From Candidatus Kaistia colombiensis (GTDB lineage: Bacteria > Pseudomonadota > Alphaproteobacteria > Rhizobiales > Kaistiaceae): a DNA stretch of 64,000 bases. Below, one piece after another: positions 53,398 to 61,922 of the stretch (position 1 is the first letter of the stretch; every line of letters begins with the position of its first letter). The DNA lies in NCBI GenBank assembly GCA_029203105.1, contig CP119318.1:3920501-3984500 (forward strand), in the 5' to 3' direction. Made by a program: the position numbers and the translations under genes. The notes under the pieces are model-generated. The model worked only from the letters and a program-made list of their open reading frames with translations, did not search any database and had not been told where the DNA came from.

Positions 53398-53426
53398 TTG
53401 ACCATTTCGACCTCGCGCGTTATTAA
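53398..53426 (+). promoter_or_regulatory. Sigma-70-type promoter of the second ArsR module
   Basis: TTGACC (53398-53403) and TATTAA (53421-53426) are separated by 17 bases. Transcription would start at or next to the ATG at 53432, so a leaderless message is predicted, as for the first ArsR module. No Shine-Dalgarno is present. Confidence 0.55.
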
Positions 53427-53439
53427 ACCATATGGTTTA
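53424..53439. promoter_or_regulatory. Palindromic operator overlapping the second ArsR start codon
   Basis: TAAACCATATGGTTTA is a perfect 16-base palindrome, and the ATG at 53432 lies in its right half. It shares the core AACC-NTAT-GGTT with the operator at 15514-15539 and overlaps the end of the -10 element, fitting autorepression. Confidence 0.7.
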
Positions 53440-53794
53440 TCAAGATCCCGCTGGCCTCGATCGCCTCTTCCACGCCCTGTCCGACCCCACCCGTCGCGCC
53501 ATGCTGCAAGCGCTGACCGACGACGAGCAGAAGATCGGCGACCTCGCCAAGCCGTTCGCCATGTCGTTTGCGGCCGCCTCGAAACATGTGCGGGTTCTCG
53601 AAGGCGCCGGCCTCGTCAGCCGCCGGATCGAAGGGCGCGCCCATATCTGCCGCATCGAGCCGGCTCCTTTCGCGGCGATCGACCAATGGCTGAGCTTCTA
53701 TGCGCGCTTCTGGGGCGGCCGTCTCGATACCCTCGAAGCGCTGCTGCGAGCGGACGACATCCCACAAGCATCGACAAGGGAGGACAAGACATGA
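53432..53794 (+). CDS. ArsR-family transcriptional regulator
   Basis: This 120-residue winged-helix repressor shows LDRLFHALSDPTRRAMLQAL and SFAAASKHVRVLEGAGLVSR (recognition helix, about 44-63). It has no CxC metal site. It starts a three-gene set with a VOC protein and an SRPBCC protein, all coupled by ATGA overlaps. It is paralogous to the regulator at 15527. Confidence 0.9.
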   Translation: MVYQDPAGLDRLFHALSDPTRRAMLQALTDDEQKIGDLAKPFAMSFAAASKHVRVLEGAGLVSRRIEGRAHICRIEPAPFAAIDQWLSFYARFWGGRLDTLEALLRADDIPQASTREDKT

Positions 53795-54204
53795 CACTGC
53801 GCATTGCCCTGACGAGCGTGATGGTCGGCGATCAGGAGAGAGCCCTCGCCTTCTACCGGGACGTTCTGGGCTTTGCGCTGAAGCGCGACCTGCCGATGGG
53901 AGGCCCGCGCTGGCTGACGGACGTCGCGCCCGCCGCGCCGGACGGCGTCGAGCTCCTGCTGGAGCCGATCGGCTTCGAACCGGCCCGAGCCTATCAGCAG
54001 GCCCTGTTTTCCGCCGGCATCCCGGCGACCGCTTTCGCCGTCGAAGACATCGCGGCGGAGCATCGCCGGCTCGTGGCCAAGGGGGTCGCGTTCCGGTCCG
54101 GGCCGACCAGTGCCGGCCCCGGCCCCGCAACGGCGGTGTTCGAGGACGGATGCGGCAACCTGATCCAGATCTTCGAGACGGCAATGGAAGCGCAGACAGC
54201 ATGA
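53791..54204 (+). CDS. VOC-family (glyoxalase-like) protein
   Basis: This 137-residue vicinal-oxygen-chelate protein shows VMVGDQERALAFYRDVLGFAL, a first-half signature, and ATAVFEDGCGNLIQIFET, the second-half metal-ligand strand (Glu near the end). It likely binds a small molecule or metal. Start and stop overlap its neighbours by four bases each. GGGAGGAC precedes the start. Confidence 0.88.
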   Translation: MTLRIALTSVMVGDQERALAFYRDVLGFALKRDLPMGGPRWLTDVAPAAPDGVELLLEPIGFEPARAYQQALFSAGIPATAFAVEDIAAEHRRLVAKGVAFRSGPTSAGPGPATAVFEDGCGNLIQIFETAMEAQTA

Positions 54205-54737
54205 GCGATTTCGGCAAGATCATCGCCCCCGGCACGATCCGCTTCGTGCGCCTGCTGCCGGGCCCGATCGAGCGGGTGTGGAGCTTCTTGGTCGATTCCG
54301 ACAAGCGCGGCCAGTGGCTGGCAGGCGGCGCGATGGAGCCTCGCCCTGGTGCCCGCTTCGACCTGACCTTCCGGCACGCAACCCTGTCGCCCAACGTCGC
54401 CCCGACGCCGGAGCGATTCAAGGCATTCGAGAACGGCGCCACAAGCCAGCACAAGGTGTTGCGAGCCGAGCCGCCCCGCCTCCTCGCCTTCACCTGGAGC
54501 GCCGAGGCGGAGGCCCCGTCGGAGGTGACGTTCGAACTGGAGCCGGAAGGCGACAAGGTCCGGTTGACGCTGACCCACCGCCGCCTGCCGGACGGCCAAA
54601 TGGCCAACACCGCCGGCGGTTGGCATACCCACCTCGCCATCCTGACCGACAAGATGGCGGGCCGGACGCCACCCTCGTTCTGGACCCTGTTCGACGGGAT
54701 CGAAGCGGAGTACTGCCGGCGGCTTGCCCTGCCCTGA
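54201..54737 (+). CDS. SRPBCC/AHSA1-domain protein
   Basis: This 178-residue START-like protein shows TIRFVRLLPGPIERVWSFLVD, the DSDKRGQWLAGG helix and a C-terminal GGWHTHLAILTDKMAG. It is the last gene of the ArsR-VOC-SRPBCC set. The ligand is unknown. It is convergent with the EamA exporter, seven bases away. Confidence 0.87.
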   Translation: MSDFGKIIAPGTIRFVRLLPGPIERVWSFLVDSDKRGQWLAGGAMEPRPGARFDLTFRHATLSPNVAPTPERFKAFENGATSQHKVLRAEPPRLLAFTWSAEAEAPSEVTFELEPEGDKVRLTLTHRRLPDGQMANTAGGWHTHLAILTDKMAGRTPPSFWTLFDGIEAEYCRRLALP

Positions 54738-54744
54738 GACCAGA

Positions 54745-55638
54745 CTATCGACGGCGGGTCAGATTGACGATCAGAACGCCGCCGATCGCCATGGCGCCGC
54801 CGAGCAGGCCGAGAAGCGACGGCACCTCGCCCAGCCACAGATAGCCGATCAGCGTCGCCGTCGGCGCGATGCAATAGAGGTAGTTGGAGGCGCGCGAGGC
54901 CGGGAAGCGCTTCAGCGCGATCGCCCAGGTCAGGTAGCCGATGACGGTCGGCAGCACGACGAGATAGGCGATCGACCCGATGACCGCCGGCGGCGCCAGC
55001 CTCAGCGCGGAAAGCGTGTCAGGGATCGCCGGGGTTAACGGAAGGCTACCAAGAAGGAGCACCCAGGCGGTGACAGCCAGAGCCGGCATGCGGCCGAGCA
55101 GCGGCTTCTGCAGGATGGTCGAGATCGAGGTGCAGAGTGCGGCGCCGAGGATCAGCAGCGCGCCGACATTGAGCCCGAAACCGTCGCCGCTACCATAGGC
55201 GATCAGCCCGACGCCAAGGAACGAAACCAGCGTGCCGAGCCAGCCGCCGAGCCCGAACCGCTCGCCGAGCAGCGGCATGGCGATCAGCGCCACGATGATC
55301 GGGTTGATCTGGATGATGAAAGAGGCCGGCCCGGCGGGAATCGTCTGCTCGCCGGTATTGAGCAGGACGGCATAGGCCGAGATGAACAGCACGCCGATCA
55401 CCAGCAGCCGGACGAAGTCCTTGCGCGAGGGCAGAGGCGGGCGGGCGATGAGCAGATAGAGCCCGGCCGGCACGGCGGCGGAGAGGTAGCGTGCGGCGGC
55501 GAGTTCGACCGGCGTCAGCGCCGTCAGCCCGACCCGGATCGCGGCGAAGGCGGAGGCCCAGCCGATGATCGTCGTGGCGATGGCGGCAAGACCGACGAGA
55601 TCGGTGACGCGCCGCTTTTCGAGCCCGATTTCGACCAT
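54745..55638 (-). CDS. EamA/DMT-family transporter
   Basis: This 297-residue inner-membrane protein has ten predicted helices in two EamA repeats. FAAIRVGLTALTPVELAAARYL in the first half and GYLTWAIALKRFPASRASNYLYC in the second are typical of drug/metabolite exporters. Substrate unknown. Start ATG 55638. It lies downstream of the rpsD terminator. Confidence 0.88.
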   Translation of the reverse strand: MVEIGLEKRRVTDLVGLAAIATTIIGWASAFAAIRVGLTALTPVELAAARYLSAAVPAGLYLLIARPPLPSRKDFVRLLVIGVLFISAYAVLLNTGEQTIPAGPASFIIQINPIIVALIAMPLLGERFGLGGWLGTLVSFLGVGLIAYGSGDGFGLNVGALLILGAALCTSISTILQKPLLGRMPALAVTAWVLLLGSLPLTPAIPDTLSALRLAPPAVIGSIAYLVVLPTVIGYLTWAIALKRFPASRASNYLYCIAPTATLIGYLWLGEVPSLLGLLGGAMAIGGVLIVNLTRRR

Positions 55639-55720
55639 CTGGCCTCCCCTCCGCCGGAAACTCTCTTGATACCCCGCCTGCGGGGCAATCCGAAGGTCGG
55701 AAATGCCTGCGGCGACCGCA

Positions 55721-55752
55721 AAAAAGAAAAGGCCGCCCGAAGGCGGCCTTTT
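55721..55752 (-). terminator. Rho-independent terminator of rpsD
   Basis: On the minus strand an 11-base stem AAAAGGCCGCC/GGCGGCCTTTT with a TTCG loop is followed by a T-rich run, about 24 bases after the rpsD stop. Confidence 0.9.
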
Positions 55753-55776
55753 CCAGAACTCGATCGTGCTGACGGA

Positions 55777-56394
55777 TCAGCGCGAATAGAATTCGACGAC
55801 CAGGTTCGGTTCCATCTGAACCGGATACGGCACGTCGGCCAGAGCCGGGACGCGCTGGAACTTGGCGCTCATCTTGTGATGATCGACTTCCATGTAGTCG
55901 GGAACGTCACGCTCGGCGAGCTGGGTCGCCTCGAGGACGATCGTCAGCTGACGCGAAGCTTCCTTGACCTCGATCACATCGCCGACCTTCGCCTGGAAGG
56001 ACGGAATGTTGACACGACGGCCGTTGACCTTGATGTGGCCATGCGAGATGAACTGGCGCGCGGCGAAAACGGTCGGGACGAACTTGGCGCGATAGACGAT
56101 CGCGTCCAGACGGCACTCGAGGAGGCCGATCAGGTTCTCCGACGAATCGCCCTTGCGACGGGTCGCATCGGCATAGATCTTCCGGAACTGCTTCTCGGAG
56201 ATGTTGCCGTAGTAGCCCTTGAGCTTCTGCTTGGCGCGGAGCTGGGTACCGTAGTCGGAAACCTTGCCCTTACGACGCTGGCCATGCTGGCCGGGGCCGT
56301 ATTCGCGCTTGTTGACCGGAGACTTGGGGCGACCCCAGAGGTTTTCGCCAAGACGGCGGTCAATCTTGTGTTTGGACGAAGCACGCTTCGACAT
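55777..56394 (-). CDS. rpsD: 30S ribosomal protein S4
   Basis: This 205-residue primary 16S rRNA-binding protein has an N-terminal MSKRASSKHKIDRRLGENLWG of the zinc-free type and an S4 RNA-binding domain (about 94-155, CRLDAIVYRAKFVPT...ISHGHIKVNGRRVNIPS). The single-gene transcript ends at a strong terminator. The 190-base gap upstream should carry its promoter; I see no clear autoregulatory pseudoknot there. Confidence 0.97.
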   Translation of the reverse strand: MSKRASSKHKIDRRLGENLWGRPKSPVNKREYGPGQHGQRRKGKVSDYGTQLRAKQKLKGYYGNISEKQFRKIYADATRRKGDSSENLIGLLECRLDAIVYRAKFVPTVFAARQFISHGHIKVNGRRVNIPSFQAKVGDVIEVKEASRQLTIVLEATQLAERDVPDYMEVDHHKMSAKFQRVPALADVPYPVQMEPNLVVEFYSR

Positions 56395-56584
56395 CGCATA
56401 TCCCTTGGATACGAGTTACAGGGACACGTGCCCTCCTCTGCCGGTTTTAAGGCCGGCCGACAGGAAACGCAGAACGTTTCCGCGGGTGCGTGAAATACCG
56501 CGCCGGCCCAATTGAGCCAACACGATGGGCCGGGGTGTAGAGGAGAAGCCCGGACGAGTCAAATGCCGGAGCCGGTTAGCCGCC

Positions 56585-57361
56585 TCAGACGGCCGACATC
56601 AGCAACCCGCCTTCAACCCGCAGCGCCGCGCCATTGGTCGCCGCGCCGAGCGGGCTCGCGACATAGGCTACCAGCGCTGCGATCTCCTTCGGATCGATCA
56701 TCCGCTGCAGCAGCGACGACGAACGATAGAGCCGGAAGAATTCCTTCTCCAGCTCGGCCTCGCTACCGGGATTGCCCGGGAAGACGGAACGCAGGAAATC
56801 GCCAATGCCGGCCGAGCGCGTCGGCCCCGGCAGCACCGAGTTGACCGTCACCGCCGTCCCCTTGGTCAACTCGGCGAGGCCGCGCGCGACGGAGAGCTGC
56901 GCCGTCTTGGTCATGCCGTAGTGGATCATGTCGGACGGCACCTGCAGCGCCGATTCGCTCGAGACGAAGACGATCCGGCCCCAGTTCCGCTGCAGCATGC
57001 CCGGGAAATAGTGCCGCGCCAGCCGGATGCCGCTCAGCACGTTGACGTCGAAGAAATGCAGCCAGTCCGCATCGGTGATGTCGGCAAAGGGTTTTACCTC
57101 GTAGATGCCGAGATTGTTGACGAGGATGTCGATCGGCGGCACGGCGCTGGTCAGCGCGGCGGCGCCATCGGCGGTCGCGACAGCGGCGACAATACCGCGC
57201 GCCGCGCCGATCTCGCGCACGGTCTTCTCGACCGTCTCGGCCGAGCGCCCGATGACGATGACGGCGGCGCCCTCCTCGGCCAGCGTGCGGGCGATCGCCA
57301 GCCCGATGCCACCGGTCGATCCGGTGACGAGCGCCGTCTTGTTCGAGAGTCCGAGGTCCAT
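56585..57361 (-). CDS. SDR-family oxidoreductase
   Basis: This 258-residue classical short-chain dehydrogenase/reductase shows cofactor loop TGSTGGIG (13-20), NNLG (82-85, for the usual NNAG), catalytic Ser135 or Ser136, Tyr148 and Lys152. Arg40 after the second strand suggests NADPH preference. I chose ATG 57361 with GGAG seven bases upstream. Substrate unknown. It follows the Gfo/Idh gene after about 75 bases in the same direction. Confidence 0.88.
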   Translation of the reverse strand: MDLGLSNKTALVTGSTGGIGLAIARTLAEEGAAVIVIGRSAETVEKTVREIGAARGIVAAVATADGAAALTSAVPPIDILVNNLGIYEVKPFADITDADWLHFFDVNVLSGIRLARHYFPGMLQRNWGRIVFVSSESALQVPSDMIHYGMTKTAQLSVARGLAELTKGTAVTVNSVLPGPTRSAGIGDFLRSVFPGNPGSEAELEKEFFRLYRSSSLLQRMIDPKEIAALVAYVASPLGAATNGAALRVEGGLLMSAV

Positions 57362-57436
57362 TCCGATCTCCTGATCCTGCCGGAACTTCCGTAGCGGCAG
57401 ACTAGGAGACTTTCGCACGAACGGCACGCCCGGAAA

Positions 57437-58426
57437 TCAGCCGCGGCGGATGTCCGCCTCCCATTGAGTGAGCATTTCCATGATCTCGATCGAATCGGCC
57501 GGGCGCGGCGACGGCCGTTCCGCCTGCTTCCGGCCGGCCGCATGGCTGCGCTCGACCATGCGGACCTGATGCACGAAGGCATCGGCGTCGCTTTCGACGA
57601 CAATCTCCTCGACCGTCGCGTCGAAGCCGGTGAAGAGCAGCCGGCTGGCGCCCGCCTCCGGCAGCCAGGGATTATCGAGGAAGCGCAGGCTGCCCTTGTC
57701 GCCGACGACGATGAATTCCGGATACATGCCGTAGGTTTCGGCGGTCTGGACAGTCGCGAGAATGCCGTTGCCGAAACGGACGGCAAGCGCCGCCTCGCTG
57801 ACATTGCCGTCATGCGCCGAGATCGAGCCCGTGCCGATCTGGCTTCGATCTCGGAATCCGCCTTCGCCGGCCACGGTTTGCACCGCGAGGTGCAGTAGCG
57901 ATACCGGATAGCAGCCGAGATTGTAGAGGGTGCCCCGCCCCTGCGGATTGACGACCTGCCAGATATCGGCGGCATAGCTCGCATGGATCGACCTGACCGC
58001 GCCGAGGCGTCCGTCGCGCAGGATCTCGACGAAGCGGGCGATCAGCGGATGGGCGAGATACATCAGCCCCTCGACGAAGAAGACGTCGTGCGCCGCGACG
58101 GCATCGACCAGCGCCTCGCTCTTCGCCATGTCGATGGAAAGCGACTTCTCGCTGAGGATCGCCTTGCCGGCGGCGGCGGCCTCGCCGACGAAGCTGTGAT
58201 GCAGATGATTGGGCAGGCCGACATAGACGACGTCGACGGCCGGATCCGCGAGCAGTTCGGCATGGTCGGCATAGGCGCGATCCCCGCCGAAGCGGGCGCG
58301 GAACTCTTCCGTGCGCGCGATATCCCGACCGGCGACGGCGGCAAGGCGCGACCCCGCGCTCTTCTGGATCGCCGCCGCGACGGTATCCGAGATGAACCCC
58401 GTTCCGAGAATGCCCCAACCGATCAT
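57437..58426 (-). CDS. Gfo/Idh/MocA-family oxidoreductase
   Basis: This 329-residue NAD(P)-dependent dehydrogenase has Rossmann motif GILGTGFISD (5-14). GKAILSEKSLSID (about 88-100) carries the Glu-Lys of the family's EKP motif, with Ser replacing Pro, and GCYPVSLLHL lies in the substrate domain. It probably acts on a sugar or polyol. It is divergent from the luciferase-like gene across 163 bases. Confidence 0.88.
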   Translation of the reverse strand: MIGWGILGTGFISDTVAAAIQKSAGSRLAAVAGRDIARTEEFRARFGGDRAYADHAELLADPAVDVVYVGLPNHLHHSFVGEAAAAGKAILSEKSLSIDMAKSEALVDAVAAHDVFFVEGLMYLAHPLIARFVEILRDGRLGAVRSIHASYAADIWQVVNPQGRGTLYNLGCYPVSLLHLAVQTVAGEGGFRDRSQIGTGSISAHDGNVSEAALAVRFGNGILATVQTAETYGMYPEFIVVGDKGSLRFLDNPWLPEAGASRLLFTGFDATVEEIVVESDADAFVHQVRMVERSHAAGRKQAERPSPRPADSIEIMEMLTQWEADIRRG

Positions 58427-58589
58427 CCCTGGCTCCCTTGTCCTGCCTGCGCGCTTCTAGCGTCACACGGAGCCGGAGAACAGGGAAAGCTCATAATGTA
58501 TCAGTCCATACAAAAAAGCGCTCGCCGGCCTTCCCGATCCCGGTCTAGCTTCCCACATAGCCAAAACATTCGCCGCACCGGACCCCTCC

Positions 58590-59594
58590 ATGCCCAAACA
58601 CCCCGCCATTCCGCTCTCCGTCCTCGACCTCGCCCCCGTCCGTCAGGACGGAACCGTCGCCGCCGCCCTCGCCAACTCGCTCGACCTCGCCCGCCATGTC
58701 GAAAGTCTCGGCTACAACCGCTTCTGGGTCGCCGAACATCACAACATGCCCGGCATCGCCAGTTCGGCGACGGCCGTGCTGATCGGCTACATCGCCGGCG
58801 GCACGTCGACGATCCGCGTCGGTTCCGGCGGCGTCATGCTGCCCAACCATGCGCCACTCGTCATCGCCGAGCAGTTCGGCACATTGGAAGCGCTTTATCC
58901 GGGCCGGATCGATCTGGGCCTTGGCCGCGCGCCGGGCAGCGACCCGATGACCATGCGCGCGCTCCGACGCGACATGACCGACGACGACAACGCCTTTCCG
59001 CAAAACGTGCAGGAACTGCTCGCCCTGCTGGCGCCCGCCGCCGACGGCCAGAAGCTGCGCGCGGTTCCCGGCGCCGGCTCCAATGTGCCGGTCTGGCTGC
59101 TCGGATCCTCGACCTTCAGCGCCCAGCTTTCCGCCCTGCTCGGCTTGCCCTTTTCCTTCGCCAGCCATTTCGCGCCACAGCGACTGATGGAGGCGCTGGA
59201 GACCTATCGCCACTTCTTCCGCCCGTCCGAATATCTAGAGAAGCCTTATGTGATGGTCGGCCTGCCGGTCATCGCGGCCGACAGCGACGAAAAGGCGCAC
59301 TATCAGGCGACGACGCAGTACCAACGCCTTGTCAATCTCGTGCGCGGCCAGCCCACCGTGCTGATGCCGCCGGTCGACAGCATGGACGGTCGCTGGGAAC
59401 CGCGTGAAGAAGCCTATGTCCGCTCGCATCTCGGCGTCGCGATCATCGGCGGCCCGCAAACCGTGAAGGAAAAGCTTGCCGCGGTGATCGAGCAGACCGG
59501 TGCCGACGAACTGATCGTCACCACGGACTTCTATGATCCGGCCGACCGCAAGCGCTCGTTCGAGATTCTGATGGAGGCGACAATCCCGGCCTGA
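58590..59594 (+). CDS. Luciferase-like flavin-dependent monooxygenase
   Basis: This 334-residue LLM-class oxidoreductase of the 'MsnO8/YhbW-like' group starts PLSVLDLAPVRQDG and has RFWVAEHHNMPGIASSAT, VGSGGVMLPNHAPLVIAEQF and GRIDLGLGRAPGSDP. It uses FMNH2 or F420-type chemistry in a TIM barrel; substrate unknown. Its stop overlaps the start of the glycosyltransferase gene (TGATG). Confidence 0.9.
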   Translation: MPKHPAIPLSVLDLAPVRQDGTVAAALANSLDLARHVESLGYNRFWVAEHHNMPGIASSATAVLIGYIAGGTSTIRVGSGGVMLPNHAPLVIAEQFGTLEALYPGRIDLGLGRAPGSDPMTMRALRRDMTDDDNAFPQNVQELLALLAPAADGQKLRAVPGAGSNVPVWLLGSSTFSAQLSALLGLPFSFASHFAPQRLMEALETYRHFFRPSEYLEKPYVMVGLPVIAADSDEKAHYQATTQYQRLVNLVRGQPTVLMPPVDSMDGRWEPREEAYVRSHLGVAIIGGPQTVKEKLAAVIEQTGADELIVTTDFYDPADRKRSFEILMEATIPA

Positions 59595-60619
59595 TGCTGT
59601 ATCGGTCTCTCGAAACTCGCATTGGACTGCAAGGCTTCGTCGTGCCGACTTCGCAAGTGACAATTGTGGTACCCGTCTTCAACGAGGCGGAGGGACTGCC
59701 TCGTTTCGCCCGGGAGCTTCTCGCGACAATCGACCGCATTCGCGACATTGCCTGGACGGTCCTGTTCGTCGACGACGGCTCCAGCGACGAGACGCGCGCC
59801 GCGATCCGCGCCCTTAATGCCGGCGATGGCCGTTTCCAAGGGCTCGCGCTTTCCCGCAATTTCGGCAAGGAGACGGCGATCGCAGCCGGACTACGCCATG
59901 CGCGCGGCGACGCGGTCATCCTCATGGATGGCGATCTGGAACATCCGCCCGAGGTCCTCGCGTCCTTCATTGAAAACTGGCGCGCCGGCTACAGGATCGT
60001 CTTCGCCAGGCGGATCGACAAGGAAACGCAATCGCCGCTGCGACGCTTCTATTCCCAGGCGTTCCACCGCGTCTTCAGCGCCATCGCGCACCCCCGGATC
60101 CCGGCCGGCGCCGTCGACTTCCTGCTCATGGATCGCAAGGCCGTCGATGCCATGAACCAGTTGGGCGAACGCACGCGCTTCAGCAAGGGACTCTATGCCT
60201 GGATCGGCTTCCGGTCGACGACGGTGCCCTTCCTGGTCGGCGAACGCCATGCAGGCCAATCGAGCTGGCGTTTCCGCTCGCTCGCCCGTTTCGCCCTGGA
60301 CGGCATCGTCTCGTTCTCATCCGTGCCGCTCAAGGTCTGGTCCTATCTGGGCCTGCTGATCTCGGTCCTCGCCATCCTCTATGGCGTGCTCTTCGTGATC
60401 CGCACGCTCCTCTTCGGCGCCGACGTGCCGGGTTTCCCAACCCTCGTCGTCTCGATCATGATCTTCTCGGGCGTCCAGCTGATCTCGCTCGGCGTGCTCG
60501 GCGAGTATGTCGCCCGCATCTATGACGAGGTGAAGGGGCGGCCCCTCTTCCTCGTCGAAGAGACGATCGGCGGCACCGCCGAGCCCCAGAGCGAGCCCCA
60601 CATACGGCGCATCGCCTGA
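59594..60619 (+). CDS. Polyprenyl-phosphate glycosyltransferase, GT2 (GtrB/DPM-like)
   Basis: This 341-residue enzyme likely transfers a sugar from a nucleotide sugar to polyprenyl phosphate on the inner membrane's cytoplasmic face. It has a GT-A domain with VVPVFNEAEGLPRF, FVDDGSSDET and the metal-binding DGDLEHPP, then two C-terminal membrane helices (about 248-272 and 281-305). It overlaps both neighbours by one base. It begins a coupled set with a ChbG-like deacetylase and GtrA. Confidence 0.9.
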   Translation: MLYRSLETRIGLQGFVVPTSQVTIVVPVFNEAEGLPRFARELLATIDRIRDIAWTVLFVDDGSSDETRAAIRALNAGDGRFQGLALSRNFGKETAIAAGLRHARGDAVILMDGDLEHPPEVLASFIENWRAGYRIVFARRIDKETQSPLRRFYSQAFHRVFSAIAHPRIPAGAVDFLLMDRKAVDAMNQLGERTRFSKGLYAWIGFRSTTVPFLVGERHAGQSSWRFRSLARFALDGIVSFSSVPLKVWSYLGLLISVLAILYGVLFVIRTLLFGADVPGFPTLVVSIMIFSGVQLISLGVLGEYVARIYDEVKGRPLFLVEETIGGTAEPQSEPHIRRIA

Positions 60620-61467
60620 TGACGGGCGGCCGCGTCATTCTCTGCGCGGACGACTATGCGCTGTCGCCCGGCGTCTCGCGCGGCATCGAGGAACTGATCG
60701 CAGCCGGCCGGCTTTCGGCCACGGGCGCGATGACGACCGAGCCCGACTGGCTCCAGGCGACCGGGGCCGTCGCCGATCTGCGCCGCCGGGCCGCGATCGG
60801 TCTGCATCTCAACCTGACGACCGGCGAGCCGCTTGGTCCCATGCCGCGTAGCTTGCCTTCCGGCCGCTTTGACGGCATCGGCGCCATGATGCGACGGACG
60901 CGCAACGGCACGGCCAGCGCTACCGAGATCGCAGCCGAAATCGAACGGCAACTGGATCGCTTCGAGGACATTGCCGGCGCCCCGCCCGACTTCGTCGACG
61001 GCCATCATCACGTGCATATCCTGCCGGTGATCCGACCGGTCCTGCTCGCCGCGCTGGCGCGGCGCTACGCGGCGGCGCCGCCGCTGGTTCGCGATCCCGG
61101 CGACAGGCCCGGCCGCATCCTGGCGCGCCGCAGGTGCCTGGCGAAGGCCCTCGGCGTCGCCTGGCTGGCGCGCGGTCTGGACCGCGAAGCGCGCCGCCTC
61201 GGCCTCCGCACCAATGACGGCTTTTCCGGATTCTCGCGCTTCGACCGCTCGGTCCCCTATGCGCGGGAAATGGCGGATTTCCTGCGCGCCCCGGGGCGAT
61301 GCCAGCTGGTGATGTGCCATCCCGGCTATCCCGACGAAATCTTGCGCCCCCTGGATCCGCTGTTCGAGCGCCGCCGCGACGAACTCGAAATGCTGAAGAC
61401 CCTGCCGGCGGATCGGGTCGTTCGCCTCGAGCGCGACAACAAGGGCCGGGTCCGGTGGCCGTCGTGA
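60619..61467 (+). CDS. ChbG/HpnK-type carbohydrate deacetylase (YdjC family)
   Basis: This 282-residue deacetylase has metal-site Asp11-Asp12 in LCADDYALSPGVS, a His cluster in VDGHHHVHILP, and CHPGYPDE near the C-terminus. The family removes N-acetyl groups from sugars such as chitobiose or hopanoid-linked glucosamine. Between a polyprenyl-P glycosyltransferase and a GtrA flippase, deacetylation of a lipid-linked GlcNAc-type sugar is a reasonable inference. Confidence 0.87.
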   Translation: MTGGRVILCADDYALSPGVSRGIEELIAAGRLSATGAMTTEPDWLQATGAVADLRRRAAIGLHLNLTTGEPLGPMPRSLPSGRFDGIGAMMRRTRNGTASATEIAAEIERQLDRFEDIAGAPPDFVDGHHHVHILPVIRPVLLAALARRYAAAPPLVRDPGDRPGRILARRRCLAKALGVAWLARGLDREARRLGLRTNDGFSGFSRFDRSVPYAREMADFLRAPGRCQLVMCHPGYPDEILRPLDPLFERRRDELEMLKTLPADRVVRLERDNKGRVRWPS

Positions 61468-61922
61468 GCGGGGCCGGTCTCGTCGCCTCGATCCGCCACC
61501 TCGCCGTTTTCGGCGTCGCCGGACTGACGGCATTCGCCATCGACGCGGCGATCCTGAGCCTGCTGGTCGCGCTCGGCGCCGATCCGTATCTGGCGCGGCT
61601 GGTCGCCATCGGCTGCGCCATGGTCGCCGGCTGGCTGATCAACCGCACCTGGACCTTCCGCGCGCCCGGACCGCCGCGGCTTCGCGAATTCCTGCGCTAT
61701 GCCTCCGTCGCGTCGCTCTCCGCCAGCATCAACTACGTGGTGTACGCGCTGGTTCTGATGCTGTGGGCGAATGCGACGCCGTTTCGGGCGCTCGTCGCCG
61801 GATCGGCGGTGGCGACGGTCCTCTCCTATCTGGGCTATCGCCTCTTCGCCTTCGCGGAGGTCAGGCCGCCAGCGTCCGCTCGACCGGTGGCGTCAAACAG
61901 CGCCAGATCAGGAACGGAATGA
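61464..61922 (+). CDS. GtrA-family membrane protein
   Basis: This protein of about 152 residues has four predicted helices. VFGVAGLTAFAIDAAIL, AGWLINRTWTFRA and FLRYASVASLSASINYVVY are GtrA signatures. GtrA proteins are thought to flip polyprenyl-P-sugars across the inner membrane. I prefer the GTG at 61464, which overlaps the deacetylase stop (GTGA); GTG 61455 is also open. Its last 62 bases overlap the convergent GT87 gene. Confidence 0.87.
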   Translation: MSGAGLVASIRHLAVFGVAGLTAFAIDAAILSLLVALGADPYLARLVAIGCAMVAGWLINRTWTFRAPGPPRLREFLRYASVASLSASINYVVYALVLMLWANATPFRALVAGSAVATVLSYLGYRLFAFAEVRPPASARPVASNSARSGTE

